Shown here piece after piece: positions 8,785 through 21,241 of a stretch of 64,000 nt of DNA. The notes under the pieces are model-generated. The model was not told where the DNA came from. It saw only the letters and a program-made list of their open reading frames with translations, and did not search any database. A program made the position numbers and the translations under genes. Every line of letters begins with the position of its first letter. The stretch's first letter is position 1. The stretch lies in contig NZ_JAAXPN010000007.1 of NCBI RefSeq assembly GCF_012396505.1, forward strand, positions 45,985-109,984, read 5' to 3'. The DNA is from Periweissella fabalis (GTDB lineage: Bacteria; Bacillota; Bacilli; Lactobacillales; Lactobacillaceae).

Positions 8785-10020
8785 ATGAGCTCAAATTTCG
8801 AACTAAAACTTGATAAATATGCAGATTTAATCGTTAAAACTGGAGTAAATGTGCAAAAAGGTCAAACAATTATCCTTTATGCCGATGTTGAGAATGCCGT
8901 TTTAGCTCGTAAGATTACAGATGCTGCTTATGCTGCTGGTGCAAATGAAGTAATTGTCAAATGGAACGACAGTCATATTAGTCATGCTTTCCTTGAACAT
9001 ACCTCTGCTGAAAGATTAGTAAATATTCCCAATTACTTATCAGTCGAAGCCGAAGAATTAATGGCTAAAAATGCATCTCGTATTTCACTTATCTCAAGTG
9101 ATCCTGATGCATATGGTGATTTAGATCAAGAAAGAGTTGCCAAATTTACCGCAGCAACTGGTAAAGCACTTCGCGTGATTCGTCAAGCAACTATGAATAA
9201 TGATATTTCATGGCTTGTAGTCGCCGCATCTGGTCAAAAATGGGCCGAAAAAGTTTTCCCTAAATTACACGGTCAAGCAGCAGTTGATCGCTTATGGGAT
9301 GAAATTTTCAAGGTTGTCCGTATTGATGATACTAATGATGCTATTGCAGTATGGGATGAACATATTCAAACCCTTAAAAGTAAGGCTACTTGGCTTAATG
9401 AATTAAACTTCAAAGAACTTCATTATACTAGTGAATTAACTAATTTCACGATTGGTTTAGCCAAAAATCATGTTTGGGAAGCTGCAGATTCAATTGATCG
9501 CCAAGGCAACCTATTCGTTGCTAATATGCCAACTGAGGAAGTATTTACATCACCTGATTTTAAAAACATTCATGGAAAAGTCGTTTCAACTAAGCCACTT
9601 TCATATGCTGGTGTCTTGATTGAGGATATTGAATTAACTTTTGAAAATGGTCAAGTAATCGAAGCACATGCCTCTAAGGGTGAAGATGCTTTACTTAAGT
9701 TATTAGATACTGATGCAGGTTCACGTTCTCTAGGAGAAGTTTCATTAGTTCCATTCCACTCACCAATTTCAGAATCAGGCATTGTTTTCTTTAATACGCT
9801 AATTGATGAAAATGCATCTGATCATTTAGCACTCGGTGCTGCCTATCCATTTAATGTTAAAAATGGAACCATATTAGATGAAGAAGCACGTAAAGAACTT
9901 GGCCAAAATCAATCACAAACCCATGTTGATTTCATGATTGGCTCTGCTGACATGAACATTGACGGTATTACTTACGACGGTGAAACTATCCCTGTCTTCC
10001 GTAATGGCGATTGGGCATAA
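8785..10020 (+). CDS. pepS: M29-family metallo-aminopeptidase (PepS/AmpS type)
   Basis: A 411-residue cytoplasmic aminopeptidase of the thermophilic (M29) family. These enzymes release N-terminal residues from peptides in the proteolytic chain of lactic acid bacteria. The family start (KLDKYADLIVKTGVNVQKGQ) is clear. Metal-binding text is visible in the C-terminal half: GEVSLVPFHSPIS, NTLIDENASDHLALG, HVDFMIGS. Length matches PepS (about 410). SD GGAGGCG lies 7 bases before the ATG. A promoter is seen upstream and a strong terminator downstream, so it is monocistronic. Confidence 0.93.
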   Translation: MSSNFELKLDKYADLIVKTGVNVQKGQTIILYADVENAVLARKITDAAYAAGANEVIVKWNDSHISHAFLEHTSAERLVNIPNYLSVEAEELMAKNASRISLISSDPDAYGDLDQERVAKFTAATGKALRVIRQATMNNDISWLVVAASGQKWAEKVFPKLHGQAAVDRLWDEIFKVVRIDDTNDAIAVWDEHIQTLKSKATWLNELNFKELHYTSELTNFTIGLAKNHVWEAADSIDRQGNLFVANMPTEEVFTSPDFKNIHGKVVSTKPLSYAGVLIEDIELTFENGQVIEAHASKGEDALLKLLDTDAGSRSLGEVSLVPFHSPISESGIVFFNTLIDENASDHLALGAAYPFNVKNGTILDEEARKELGQNQSQTHVDFMIGSADMNIDGITYDGETIPVFRNGDWA

Positions 10021-10071
10021 TACCTTACTTAATAATAGCGACTAAAAATGGTTATGTAATTAACCGTTTTA

Positions 10072-10118
10072 AAATGGCCTTACACCGAAATTATTCGGTG
10101 TAAGGCCATTTATTTTTT
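10072..10118 (+). terminator. Intrinsic terminator of pepS
   Basis: A long stem (ATGGCCTTACACCGAA with its exact complement, loop ATTA) is followed by ATTTATTTTTT. A weaker hairpin GGTTA/TAACC with T-run sits just upstream at 10048-10071. Confidence 0.9.
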
Positions 10119-10302
10119 AAACGATGAATAAGGCCTTTTTTAAACAATCCAGTTGTATTTTTTGATATTCCCTAGCCATTTTACCCAGCTAAAGTTTTCG
10201 CTTCAGGGCGAGTAATTTTTTGCAAATTAAATAACTACACTCTTATTGGCACTTTCTATTATGCATGATTCAAAGTATGTCAAAATGATTATGTGCAGTT
10301 TT
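10119..10302. other. Gene-free stretch between two terminators
   Basis: No ORF above about 20 codons and no RNA gene seen. A 20-codon minus-strand frame (10117-10179) has no ribosome binding site and is probably chance. The sequence may be a remnant of something lost, but I find no recognisable homology or end repeats. Confidence 0.4.
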
Positions 10303-10357
10303 TTATAAAAAAATCCGAGGTAACAAATGAAATAATCAATTTCATTTGTTACCTCGG
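10303..10357 (-). terminator. Terminator of the GRP sugar uptake gene, 19-bp perfect stem
   Basis: Arms 10315-10333 and 10339-10357 are exact inverse complements of 19 bases with a 5-base loop. On the minus strand the stem is followed by ATTTTTTTATA. It lies about 125 bases past the stop at 10482, so the transcript has an unusually long 3' UTR. Confidence 0.85.
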
Positions 10358-10481
10358 AGGCTACCCTAATAGAAAAATATTTCTTCAATACGTTTTCTAT
10401 CGTATTTTAAATATATGAAAATTATGAACCAACGTATCGTAGTATACTCCTATAATATTGGAGTTATATCAGAACTCTTTT

Positions 10482-11420
10482 TTACTTAGGTAAATTACTA
10501 ATCAAGATACCACCAATCACAATCAAAATTGAACCAGCGATAATAAAGCCCATTTGCTTAGTAGTTTTACGTTCCTTCAAAATAAAAATACCACCAAACG
10601 TACCAACAATAATACCCATTTGGGCAATTGTTACGGCAACTGCTTGCCCAATTGTTGCTGTTGAGATGAACATTGCTAAATTACCAATCCCCCAAACACC
10701 ACCTGTTAAGATATTACGCCATGTTGGTGTTTGGAACATAATCTTACTTTCACGCATAAAGAATAAAACGATAATGAAAGCTCCAATAACCATTCCGATT
10801 GATTGTGGAAAAATTGTTGCAGTCAAGTAATCAACACCATGATTCCGATTAGCAACTGTACTTGAAATGTATCCAAACTTACGCATCAAATTAGGCACAA
10901 TAAAGTAACCGGCATAACCAATCGTTGAAATTATTAAAGCAATAATTCCACGTGTTGTTTCTTTAGACTTAGCTGTATCACCATTTGAAATAGCAGCATC
11001 ACGTTTTGCAGTAAGAATTGCGCCAATCACAACAAGTAAAACTGCTAATGAACCAAATAACCATGTCTTACCTGATTGCCACTCAGCAAGTATTGTCGCT
11101 GCCAAAGCAGCATTACTTACTATTTGACCAGCATTTGACCAAGGAATCGCATTTGAGACACCCATGGCCTTAATTGCAGTAAATTGACCTGCCTGTCCAA
11201 CTGCCCAAAGTAAACCTGATAGTAAACCTACAACCCAGATATTTGATGCCATGTTAATATGGTTTGGTAATACAAAGCAAAGGTATGTAAGCAATCCAAA
11301 TACCATGGCTCCAAAAGTCATTCCTAGTGTTTGTTGTCCCGCTGACCCACCTAACTTGGTAGAAAATAGACCAGTTGAACCCCATGCCAACGCAGGAATC
11401 AACGCAATAAGTATAAACAT
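10482..11420 (-). CDS. GRP-family sugar uptake permease (GlcU/RbsU type)
   Basis: A 312-residue integral membrane protein with about ten membrane segments and the family opening IALIPALAWGSTGLFSTKLGG. GRP (glucose/ribose porter) proteins import glucose or ribose by proton-coupled transport in Firmicutes. Heterofermentative lactic acid bacteria without a glucose PTS often rely on this type. The specific sugar cannot be read from sequence. The promoter contains a perfect cre palindrome (11482-11495), which points to CcpA control and supports a carbohydrate role. Not linked to a glucose dehydrogenase or ribokinase gene here. Confidence 0.88.
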   Translation of the reverse strand: MFILIALIPALAWGSTGLFSTKLGGSAGQQTLGMTFGAMVFGLLTYLCFVLPNHINMASNIWVVGLLSGLLWAVGQAGQFTAIKAMGVSNAIPWSNAGQIVSNAALAATILAEWQSGKTWLFGSLAVLLVVIGAILTAKRDAAISNGDTAKSKETTRGIIALIISTIGYAGYFIVPNLMRKFGYISSTVANRNHGVDYLTATIFPQSIGMVIGAFIIVLFFMRESKIMFQTPTWRNILTGGVWGIGNLAMFISTATIGQAVAVTIAQMGIIVGTFGGIFILKERKTTKQMGFIIAGSILIVIGGILISNLPK

Positions 11421-11469
11421 AATTCTTCTCTCTTCTCTCTAAAAGTCAATGAATAATATCAACTATGAT

Positions 11470-11501
11470 ATTCTATCTTATTGTAAACGTTTACACAAGA
11501 G
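11470..11501 (-). promoter_or_regulatory. Promoter with perfect cre (CcpA) palindrome for the sugar uptake gene
   Basis: TGTAAACGTTTACA (11482-11495) is a perfect 14-base palindrome fitting the cre consensus TGWAANCGNTNWCA. On the minus strand TTGTGT (-35), a 17-base spacer and TAGAAT (-10) can be placed so that the cre fills the spacer. CcpA binding there would repress transcription. The ATG is 62 bases downstream. Confidence 0.8.
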
Positions 11502-11556
11502 GTTAAGTAAAATAATTTTACAATTTATTCAAATTAATAATTTCATTAAGTAACTT

Positions 11557-12272
11557 TTATTTATGGTTATCGTCAAATTTATATCCAACACCCCAAACTG
11601 TTTTAATAACTTGCGCACCATATTTTGGAATTTTTTTCCGTAAATTTTTAATATGTACATCAATCGTTCGTTCATTACCAGCAAAATCCAAGTTCCAAAT
11701 CAAGCTAAGTAAATGCTCACGGCTAAAGACTTGCTTGGGTTTTTGTATTAGAGTTATTAACAGTTCATATTCTTTAGGCGTCAAATGATCTAGAATTTGA
11801 TTATCAACCATTACCTCACGAGTTGCAAAATTTATTTTAAAATGATCCGTCTCAATATCAAATATACTTAATTTTGATTGACTAGCACTTAATCTTGATA
11901 ATTTTTGTTGGCTATGTTTAATGTCTGATACTAAATCATTCCTAATTATCTGTTTAATTTTTCCAATTAATGTCATTATATTAAACGGTTTGGTGATAAT
12001 ATGCACATTCTCTAAAGAATCAATATCATTTATATTGGCTGTTAAATATTTTGAAAAATATATGTATTAATACTTATATTTTTCAAAATATTTAAAGTGC
12101 TATTATTATTGATATCAACAATAATGCCATCATACTCCGTTAAATTACGATTTATTTCATTAATAAATGCTATATCATCAAATATATATTTAATTTCCCA
12201 CTGATGCTTGCAAATAAGCGGTGTTAATAGTTCTCTAATAACCTGCTCTTCCTCAAACATTAAAATGCGCAT
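11557..12272 (-). pseudogene. OmpR/PhoB-type response regulator, split by a frameshift
   Basis: Two adjacent frames together make one regulator of about 238 residues. Codons from 12272 give a receiver start (MRILMFEEEQVIRELL, phospho-acceptor Asp in YDGIIVDINNN) and stop at 12042. From about 12060 another frame reads SKYLTANINDIDSLEN, with the receiver LTA and ITKPFN motifs, then a winged-helix DNA-binding domain (HLTPKEYELL, NERTIDVHIKNLRKKI, TVWGVGYKF) to 11557. One extra T in the TTTTT run at 12054-12058 would restore the whole frame. No histidine kinase gene is adjacent, and the usual MLP after the Asp is replaced by NNN. It is either a decayed orphan regulator or a sequencing error. Confidence 0.8.
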
Positions 12273-12427
12273 GCTTCTTCTCCTAAAAAAATTATGTATT
12301 TATATTTTATAATTTATATTAATATTATCCAGTTTATAATATAGAATCAAGGGTTATTTTATTACAGATATTATAATGGGACAGCATTTTTTCATCATCT
12401 ATGATACAATTAAATATATTATATTTT

Positions 12428-12789
12428 GGGGCCGTTTTGGATTCGACGGGTATTGGTCATGCTATGATTGCATTTAGGGGTTGTGAACCTATAATCCACT
12501 CAGTCAGAATAACTGCAAACAATTCAAACAAAACTTACGCATTAGCTGCTTAATAACCAGTTAGCGTAGTCTAAGGCATGTTCGTCCATGATGTGTTTTA
12601 GACCACTAATAGTGGACTACGTTTTCTTCCTTTTATCCAGAGTATTAAAACGGAAACTAACTGGGTTAGCTTTGTTGATCACGAAGTCAATTCCGTGTGC
12701 AACTTAGTGAATTATAAATAGAATTACTATGAATGTAGATATTATAGTGGTGAGATATTCGGACGCGGGTTCGAACCCCGCCGGCTCCA
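12428..12789 (+). ncRNA. ssrA: tmRNA (one-piece)
   Basis: tmRNA rescues stalled ribosomes and tags the stalled protein for proteolysis. The 362-base gene starts GGGGCCGTTTTGGATTCGACGG and ends GGTTCGAACCCCGCCGGCTCCA, forming the tRNA-like acceptor (GGGGCCG with CGGCTCC). The resume codon is GCA at 12515. The tag reads ANNSNKTYALAA and stops at TAA 12551-12553. CCA is not fully encoded. It is followed by a strong terminator. Confidence 0.97.
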
Positions 12790-12814
12790 TATTTAGGATT
12801 GTCTTATGGCAACC

Positions 12815-12856
12815 AAAAAAGCTAGCTGAGACTTAACTCAGCTAGCTTTTTTATTT
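12815..12856. terminator. Bidirectional terminator between ssrA and the gcvH-like gene
   Basis: AAAAAAGCTAGCTGAG pairs with CTCAGCTAGCTTTTTT around a 6-base loop. It ends ssrA on the plus strand and the convergent minus-strand operon (stop at 12874) on the other. Confidence 0.92.
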
Positions 12857-12873
12857 TTAATAATCTTTAAAAA

Positions 12874-13170
12874 TTAGTTCTTTAAAACAACCAACCAATT
12901 ATCATCTTGACTGGAATTGCTCAAGATTGATGGCTTATCGATTGCAACTGTATTAACTGCGACTACTGTGCCAGCAAATGGCGTATCAAAGTCTAAGACT
13001 GCTTTTGTAGCTTCAATGCTAGCAAGTGCATCACCTATTGCTAAAACTGTCCCAATCTTAGGTAAATCAACAAACGATACATCGCCTAATTCTGTCCGTG
13101 TTTGATCTGTTAAACCAATTCGAACTCTTCCATCAGCGCCTTCAACTGTCCAATACCACTTTTCACTCAT
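12874..13170 (-). CDS. GcvH-like lipoyl-domain protein
   Basis: A 98-residue protein resembling the glycine cleavage H protein. Near the middle it reads SIEATKAVLDFDTPFAG, where the Lys of EATKAV occupies the lipoyl-lysine position of GcvH (ESVKAV in the classical protein). It is shorter than GcvH (about 125), like the GcvH-L carriers of Lactobacillales. The window contains no gcvT or gcvP, so a role as a general lipoyl carrier is more likely than glycine cleavage. Two adjacent ATGs occur, and the second (13170) has better spacing from GGAG. It follows rodA by about 10 bases, probably co-transcribed. Confidence 0.8.
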   Translation of the reverse strand: MSEKWYWTVEGADGRVRIGLTDQTRTELGDVSFVDLPKIGTVLAIGDALASIEATKAVLDFDTPFAGTVVAVNTVAIDKPSILSNSSQDDNWLVVLKN

Positions 13171-13179
13171 CATGCTCTC

Positions 13180-14391
13180 CTATTTATTGCTAAATGAACT
13201 TCGATTTGCAAACATATAACTCTTATAATGATACCGCATTGACATAATCAGACCAACACCAATTAGGTTCCCCAAGAGTGCTGATCCACCCTGAGAAATA
13301 AATGGTAATGGAATCCCTGTTAACGGTAGTAACCCGATACTCATCCCAACATTTTCAAAAACGTGGAAGAGAATCATCATTACAACCCCAGTGGCAATGT
13401 TAGCGTAAAATTCATTGCGGGTATCAAAAGTCACTCGAATCATCTGATAAATAAGTAGAAAATACAATAAGATTAACATCAAACCACCAATGAAGCCAAA
13501 GTTTGAGCCAATCACCGAAAAAATCATATCTGATTCTTGTACCGGTACGTGAACATGCATTATATTAAAGCCATTACCAGTAATTTGTCCTGATCCAATC
13601 GCTTTCATCGATTGCCATAACTGATAACCTGCATTAGAAGTATCACCTGATGGGTTCAACCAAACGTCAACTCGTTGGAATTGATATTGTTGAAAGCCAA
13701 CATGATATAGAACCTGGCGGCCCCAATCAGTTGTGACAAATGTTAATACCGTTCCACCAACCACCGCAAATGAACCAATCATTGGCCCTAAAATACGCCA
13801 TGATATTCCAGAAACAATTAGCATACCACCAAAAATCGCTATAAATACCAGCATTGTCCCAAAGTCATTTTGTGCTTTTAATAAAATGATAACTGGTAAT
13901 AACCAAAGCACCATAATTCCAAATAATTTAAAGTCGGATTTTATATCGCGATCTGGATGTTTAGAATTATACAAAGTAATTACTCTTGCCATCATCAAAA
14001 TGAATGCTGGCTTCATAACCTCAGATGGCTGAAATGTTAGTGGTCCCAGTGCAAACCAACTTTTCGCCCCCGTCTTAGCCTCATATGCTCGTGAGTAAAG
14101 AAATAACACCGCAAAGAGCAATAATACTCCCAATCCATATGCAACTGGAGCAATCTTCCATAATTGTTCTGCATCAAATTGCATGATAACCACAACAATT
14201 ACTACTCCAATAAAGTACCAAATTGCTTGTGGTTTAATCATTGCCATCACATTCCGTACATTGGGATCATGTGAAGCTGCAACATAAATCGATATTAGCC
14301 CAATAATGGCTAACATCATGACCACAAAAATAATACCCCAATCAATCCGAGCTTCATCAATCTTTGTCGTCTTTTTAATCCGTGCTTGCAT
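13180..14391 (-). CDS. rodA: Rod-shape determining glycosyltransferase RodA (SEDS family)
   Basis: A 403-residue, roughly ten-segment membrane protein of the SEDS family, which polymerises lipid II into glycan strands for side-wall growth. RodA-type features are GAKSWFALGPLTFQPSE (about residues 109-125, with the conserved QPSE), QESDMIFSVIGSNFGFIGG, and ENVGMSIGLLPLTGIPLPFISQGGS near the end. I start at ATG 14391, 10 bases after GGAGG. A TTG three codons upstream touches the ribosome binding site. The operon with mbl and yidD supports RodA over FtsW. Confidence 0.93.
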   Translation of the reverse strand: MQARIKKTTKIDEARIDWGIIFVVMMLAIIGLISIYVAASHDPNVRNVMAMIKPQAIWYFIGVVIVVVIMQFDAEQLWKIAPVAYGLGVLLLFAVLFLYSRAYEAKTGAKSWFALGPLTFQPSEVMKPAFILMMARVITLYNSKHPDRDIKSDFKLFGIMVLWLLPVIILLKAQNDFGTMLVFIAIFGGMLIVSGISWRILGPMIGSFAVVGGTVLTFVTTDWGRQVLYHVGFQQYQFQRVDVWLNPSGDTSNAGYQLWQSMKAIGSGQITGNGFNIMHVHVPVQESDMIFSVIGSNFGFIGGLMLILLYFLLIYQMIRVTFDTRNEFYANIATGVVMMILFHVFENVGMSIGLLPLTGIPLPFISQGGSALLGNLIGVGLIMSMRYHYKSYMFANRSSFSNK

Positions 14392-14440
14392 ACAACTCAA
14401 GCCTCCATATCAAATTCACTTTCGAAAAGCAAAGGAACCT

Positions 14441-14650
14441 CTAACTGTGTAAGTTATACTCGGCAATCACTCGTCCTAATACCTCGTCAAAGCTTTTACC
14501 TTCTAACTGACCACCATCTTCAAATTTAGCAACTACCATATCTTCTTTGGTGATAATTTGGCCCACTTTACGTTTCCCAATCATTACATTCAGAGCCCCA
14601 TTCTTTTGCTCCTCAATTGTAACAGGAACTGTCCGATCTTTTTTTCCCAT
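14441..14650 (-). CDS. DUF2969 family protein
   Basis: A 69-residue soluble protein (MGKKDRTVPVTIEEQKNG) with a central GKRKVGQI and ending VIAEYNLHS. I recognise it as the DUF2969 family, found in Lactobacillales in just this place between mbl/yidD and rodA. Function is unknown. It has a clear ribosome binding site and conserved operon position, so it is surely a real gene; a link to cell-wall elongation is inference from context. Confidence 0.85.
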   Translation of the reverse strand: MGKKDRTVPVTIEEQKNGALNVMIGKRKVGQIITKEDMVVAKFEDGGQLEGKSFDEVLGRVIAEYNLHS

Positions 14651-14671
14651 AGTTCTTTCCTTTACAAAATC

Positions 14672-14953
14672 CTAACCTATTTTATGTTCTTGCTGCGCTT
14701 TAGCTATATCGGTAGCATTGGTATTTCGTCGGAGGTTAAATGTATTTGGAACTGGATCATATCCTCCTGGTACAAATGGTTGACAACGCATAATTCGTGC
14801 TAAAGTCATTAGCGTACCCCGCATTGCTCCGTGCTTTTTAAGCGCAACTATGGCGTAGTTAGAACATGTCGGATAGTACCGACACGAAGGCGGAAACAGC
14901 GGTGAAATAAATTTCTGATATAAGCGCACAAAACCAATGAATACTTTTCTCAT
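14672..14953 (-). CDS. yidD: Membrane protein insertion efficiency factor YidD
   Basis: A 93-residue protein with the YidD core [21 protein letters not shown] followed by PTCSNYA, including the three conserved Cys (SCRYYPTCS and [10 protein letters not shown]). YidD is an amphipathic inner-membrane-associated protein that helps YidC-dependent insertion. Its ATG overlaps the mbl stop (TAATG), so translation is coupled. The charged tail after residue 75 is variable in the family. Confidence 0.95.
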   Translation of the reverse strand: MRKVFIGFVRLYQKFISPLFPPSCRYYPTCSNYAIVALKKHGAMRGTLMTLARIMRCQPFVPGGYDPVPNTFNLRRNTNATDIAKAQQEHKIG

Positions 14954-15948
14954 TAATTAAGGTGTTTTTTCTTACTGTTCATATGTTCTAGTAATTCACC
15001 TGCTCCTTGAGCAACATTGTCAAGCGGAGCTTCTGAAATTACAACTGGCACTTGTAAAGCTTCAGCAACTAGTTCATCAATTCCTTTAAGTAATGAGCCG
15101 CCACCAGTTAACATGATACCACGGTCAACAATATCAGATGCTAATTCTGGTGGTAATTGAGCTAAAACACCATGTGCTGCACTTACAATTTGTGCTAGTG
15201 TATCATGTAAGGCTTCTTCAACCTCATTAGCATTAATTTCAATAGAACGTGGCATCCCATCATAAGCATCCCGGCCACGCACTTCCATCGTATCAGGATT
15301 CTTTTGTGGAATCGCTGTTCCAATTTGAATCTTAATTGTTTCAGCTGTCCGTTCACCAATAATTAAGCTATGGTGACGCTTAATGTAACCAACAATTTCT
15401 GAGTTCATCTTGTCACCAGCAACTCGAATTGAATCTGATGCAACAATGTCACCAAGTGAAAGAACGGCGATATCAGAAGTTCCACCACCCATATCAATTA
15501 CCATATTACCAGTTGCTTTAAAAATATCTAAGCCTGCACCAACAGCAGCAACTTTTGGTTCATATTCAAGAAATACTTTAGCACCACCAGATTTTTCAGC
15601 TGCTTGAATGATTGCTTTACGTTCAATTTCAGTAATGTTAGTTGGGGCACAAATCATAATATTTGGTTTTGACAAGAAACCTTTAACATTTAATTTATTA
15701 ATAAAATACGTCAACATTGCTTCAGTAACATCAAAATCCGAAATAACGCCATCACGTAACGGACGAATAGCCCGAATGTTACCTGGTGTACGGCCAACCA
15801 TTTGATATGCTTCTAAACCAACTGCCAATACCCGATCAGTTTTTGCATCAACTGCCACGACAGATGGTTCATTTAATACGATACCTTTACCTTCAACATA
15901 GATCAGCACATTTGCTGTTCCTAAGTCAATCCCGATATCTTTTGCCAT
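14953..15948 (-). CDS. mbl: MreB-like actin, Mbl type
   Basis: A 331-residue bacterial actin that positions side-wall synthesis at the membrane. Phosphate-binding loops are visible: [11 protein letters not shown] (about 7-17) and [12 protein letters not shown] (about 151-162), plus adenosine motif MLTGGGSLL near 285. The sequence [14 protein letters not shown] in place of the MreB EEPLAAAIGAG is typical of the lactobacillal Mbl branch. SD AAGGAG. It heads the shape-gene group mbl-yidD-DUF2969-rodA directly downstream of the ATPase operon. Confidence 0.93.
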   Translation of the reverse strand: MAKDIGIDLGTANVLIYVEGKGIVLNEPSVVAVDAKTDRVLAVGLEAYQMVGRTPGNIRAIRPLRDGVISDFDVTEAMLTYFINKLNVKGFLSKPNIMICAPTNITEIERKAIIQAAEKSGGAKVFLEYEPKVAAVGAGLDIFKATGNMVIDMGGGTSDIAVLSLGDIVASDSIRVAGDKMNSEIVGYIKRHHSLIIGERTAETIKIQIGTAIPQKNPDTMEVRGRDAYDGMPRSIEINANEVEEALHDTLAQIVSAAHGVLAQLPPELASDIVDRGIMLTGGGSLLKGIDELVAEALQVPVVISEAPLDNVAQGAGELLEHMNSKKKHLN

Positions 15949-16053
15949 GCTTTTTTCTCCTTAATTCCTAACTGTTTTACAAAATAATTATAATTATACC
16001 ATTACAAACGCCAGGCTTCCAAACGGTATCAATGTTTTTTATTACTTTTATAG

Positions 16054-16278
16054 TTAATTAACTAAACCACGTAATGCCTGAACTTGCTCTACAAAATTTA
16101 TAAAGAATAAGCTCACCAAATAGCCAATGATAATTGCTAATAAAATTTTTAAAATTTGAGCATAATTTGCTTTAGCAATTACACGTTCAAATGGTATTGC
16201 ATTCATAATTAAAAATGCTACATAAATCAATACTACTTCAAGGCAAATTTGAAATAATGCAACAATTCCTGATGTCAT
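16054..16278 (-). CDS. ywzB: DUF1146 (YwzB-like) membrane protein
   Basis: A 74-residue protein with two membrane segments (about 7-25 and 41-63) and family text IPFERVIAKANYAQILKIL between. This DUF1146/YwzB family occurs just downstream of atpC in Bacillus and lactobacilli. Function is unknown. Good SD (AGGAGG). It is separated from atpC by a terminator, so it likely has its own weak promoter or depends on read-through. Confidence 0.88.
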   Translation of the reverse strand: MTSGIVALFQICLEVVLIYVAFLIMNAIPFERVIAKANYAQILKILLAIIIGYLVSLFFINFVEQVQALRGLVN

Positions 16279-16329
16279 TTAATTTCCTCCTATAAATCTA
16301 CTTGCTAATCATACCATATTCATACGAAT

Positions 16330-16368
16330 AAAAAAGATTGGGACGCAAAATGCATCCCAATCTTTTTT
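16330..16368 (-). terminator. Intrinsic terminator of the ATPase operon
   Basis: Stem AAAAAAGATTGGGAcGCA with TGCaTCCCAATCTTTTTT starts directly after the atpC stop codon on the minus strand and ends in six T. Confidence 0.93.
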
Positions 16369-16369
16369 A

Positions 16370-16792
16370 TTACTTACGAGTAACAATCTTAATTCGATTA
16401 ACGGCACGAGCTAAGGCAACTTCTGCTCGAGCAAGTTCATTTGGATCATGTACTTCATTAGCATGGCTTATATGTTGCTCAGCACGATGCTTAGCTGATT
16501 CGGCACGTTGAACATCAATTGCTTTGGCTGTTTCAGCACTTTCAGCTACCACAGTCAACGTGTTATTTGAAAATTCAGCAAAACCACCGTTAACAGCAAT
16601 AAATTCATCATCGCTATCAGCAAAGGTAACTTTAATTGCATCAATCTTTAAAGCAGACACAATTGGTTGATGATTAGCCATCACTCCAATTGCCCCGCTA
16701 ATAGTATGAATTACGGCTAATTTTACCCCATCACGGGTGAAAACTATACCATCGGGAGTCACAATATTGACTGCTAATGTATGTTCAGCCAT
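16370..16792 (-). CDS. atpC: F1Fo ATP synthase epsilon subunit
   Basis: The epsilon subunit joins gamma in the central stalk and inhibits the enzyme through its C-terminal helices. The 140-residue product has an N-terminal beta-sandwich with GAIGVMANHQPIVSAL (about residues 33-48) and a helical C-terminal hairpin (AESAKHRAEQHI and LARAEVALARAVNRI). Last gene of the operon, 12 bases after atpD. Confidence 0.97.
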   Translation of the reverse strand: MAEHTLAVNIVTPDGIVFTRDGVKLAVIHTISGAIGVMANHQPIVSALKIDAIKVTFADSDDEFIAVNGGFAEFSNNTLTVVAESAETAKAIDVQRAESAKHRAEQHISHANEVHDPNELARAEVALARAVNRIKIVTRK

Positions 16793-16803
16793 TGAAAGCC
16801 TCC

Positions 16804-19130
<2,327 letters not shown>

Positions 19131-19162
19131 GCTATTTCTCCTTCCTCAAATTTCACTTTGCT

Positions 19163-20692
<1,530 letters not shown>

Positions 20693-20698
20693 TCATGT

Positions 20699-21241
20699 TT
20701 ATTTAACCAACATACGGCGAATTTTATCGATTTTAGTTGCTAAGCTACCGTCAATTATTCTACCGTCAGCTTCAACAATTACTCCCCCAATAATATTAGG
20801 GTTGATTGTTGTCTCTAAAACCACTTTATTAGCGCCGAGATGTTGGGCTAAGTGTGTCGCTAATTTTTCTTTTTGAGCCGTTGAAATTTCAACAGCTGTG
20901 ATTGCATTAGCATACACAACTTTGTTCTTTTTATTAACTAATTTATTAAAGTACTCAATAATCAAAACCACTGCATCAAGATGTTGATATTCAAAAATCA
21001 TTTGAATAAAATTTGCTACCAACGGATGTGCATCTTGTTTAAGAGTATCAATTACTACTTGTTTTGCTTTATTTGGCAAGCTAGGACTAGATAGTTGTTG
21101 CACGTAATTAGGATTACTTACAAAAACATCGCGCACAGTATTTAAATCTTTTGCAACGATTTCTAATTCTTTTTTTTCAGTAGCCAATTCAAATAAAGCT
21201 CGTGAATAACGTTTAGCTAATGTTATTGAATTAAGCTTCAT
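20699..21241 (-). CDS. atpH: F1Fo ATP synthase delta subunit
   Basis: Delta joins the peripheral stalk (b subunits) to the top of F1. The 180-residue product shows the family pattern: LAKRYSRALFELA at the N terminus and the conserved C-terminal GGVIVEADGRIIDGSLATKI. Its ATG lies inside the end of atpF (11-base overlap), so translation is coupled. Confidence 0.97.
   Translation of the reverse strand: MKLNSITLAKRYSRALFELATEKKELEIVAKDLNTVRDVFVSNPNYVQQLSSPSLPNKAKQVVIDTLKQDAHPLVANFIQMIFEYQHLDAVVLIIEYFNKLVNKKNKVVYANAITAVEISTAQKEKLATHLAQHLGANKVVLETTINPNIIGGVIVEADGRIIDGSLATKIDKIRRMLVK

Noticed and set aside
10117..10179. 20-codon ORF (MAREYQ start) in the pepS/sugar-permease gap, first suspected to be a transposase remnant
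   Set aside because: Too short, no ribosome binding site, no inverted-repeat ends or target duplication, and no motif of any transposase.
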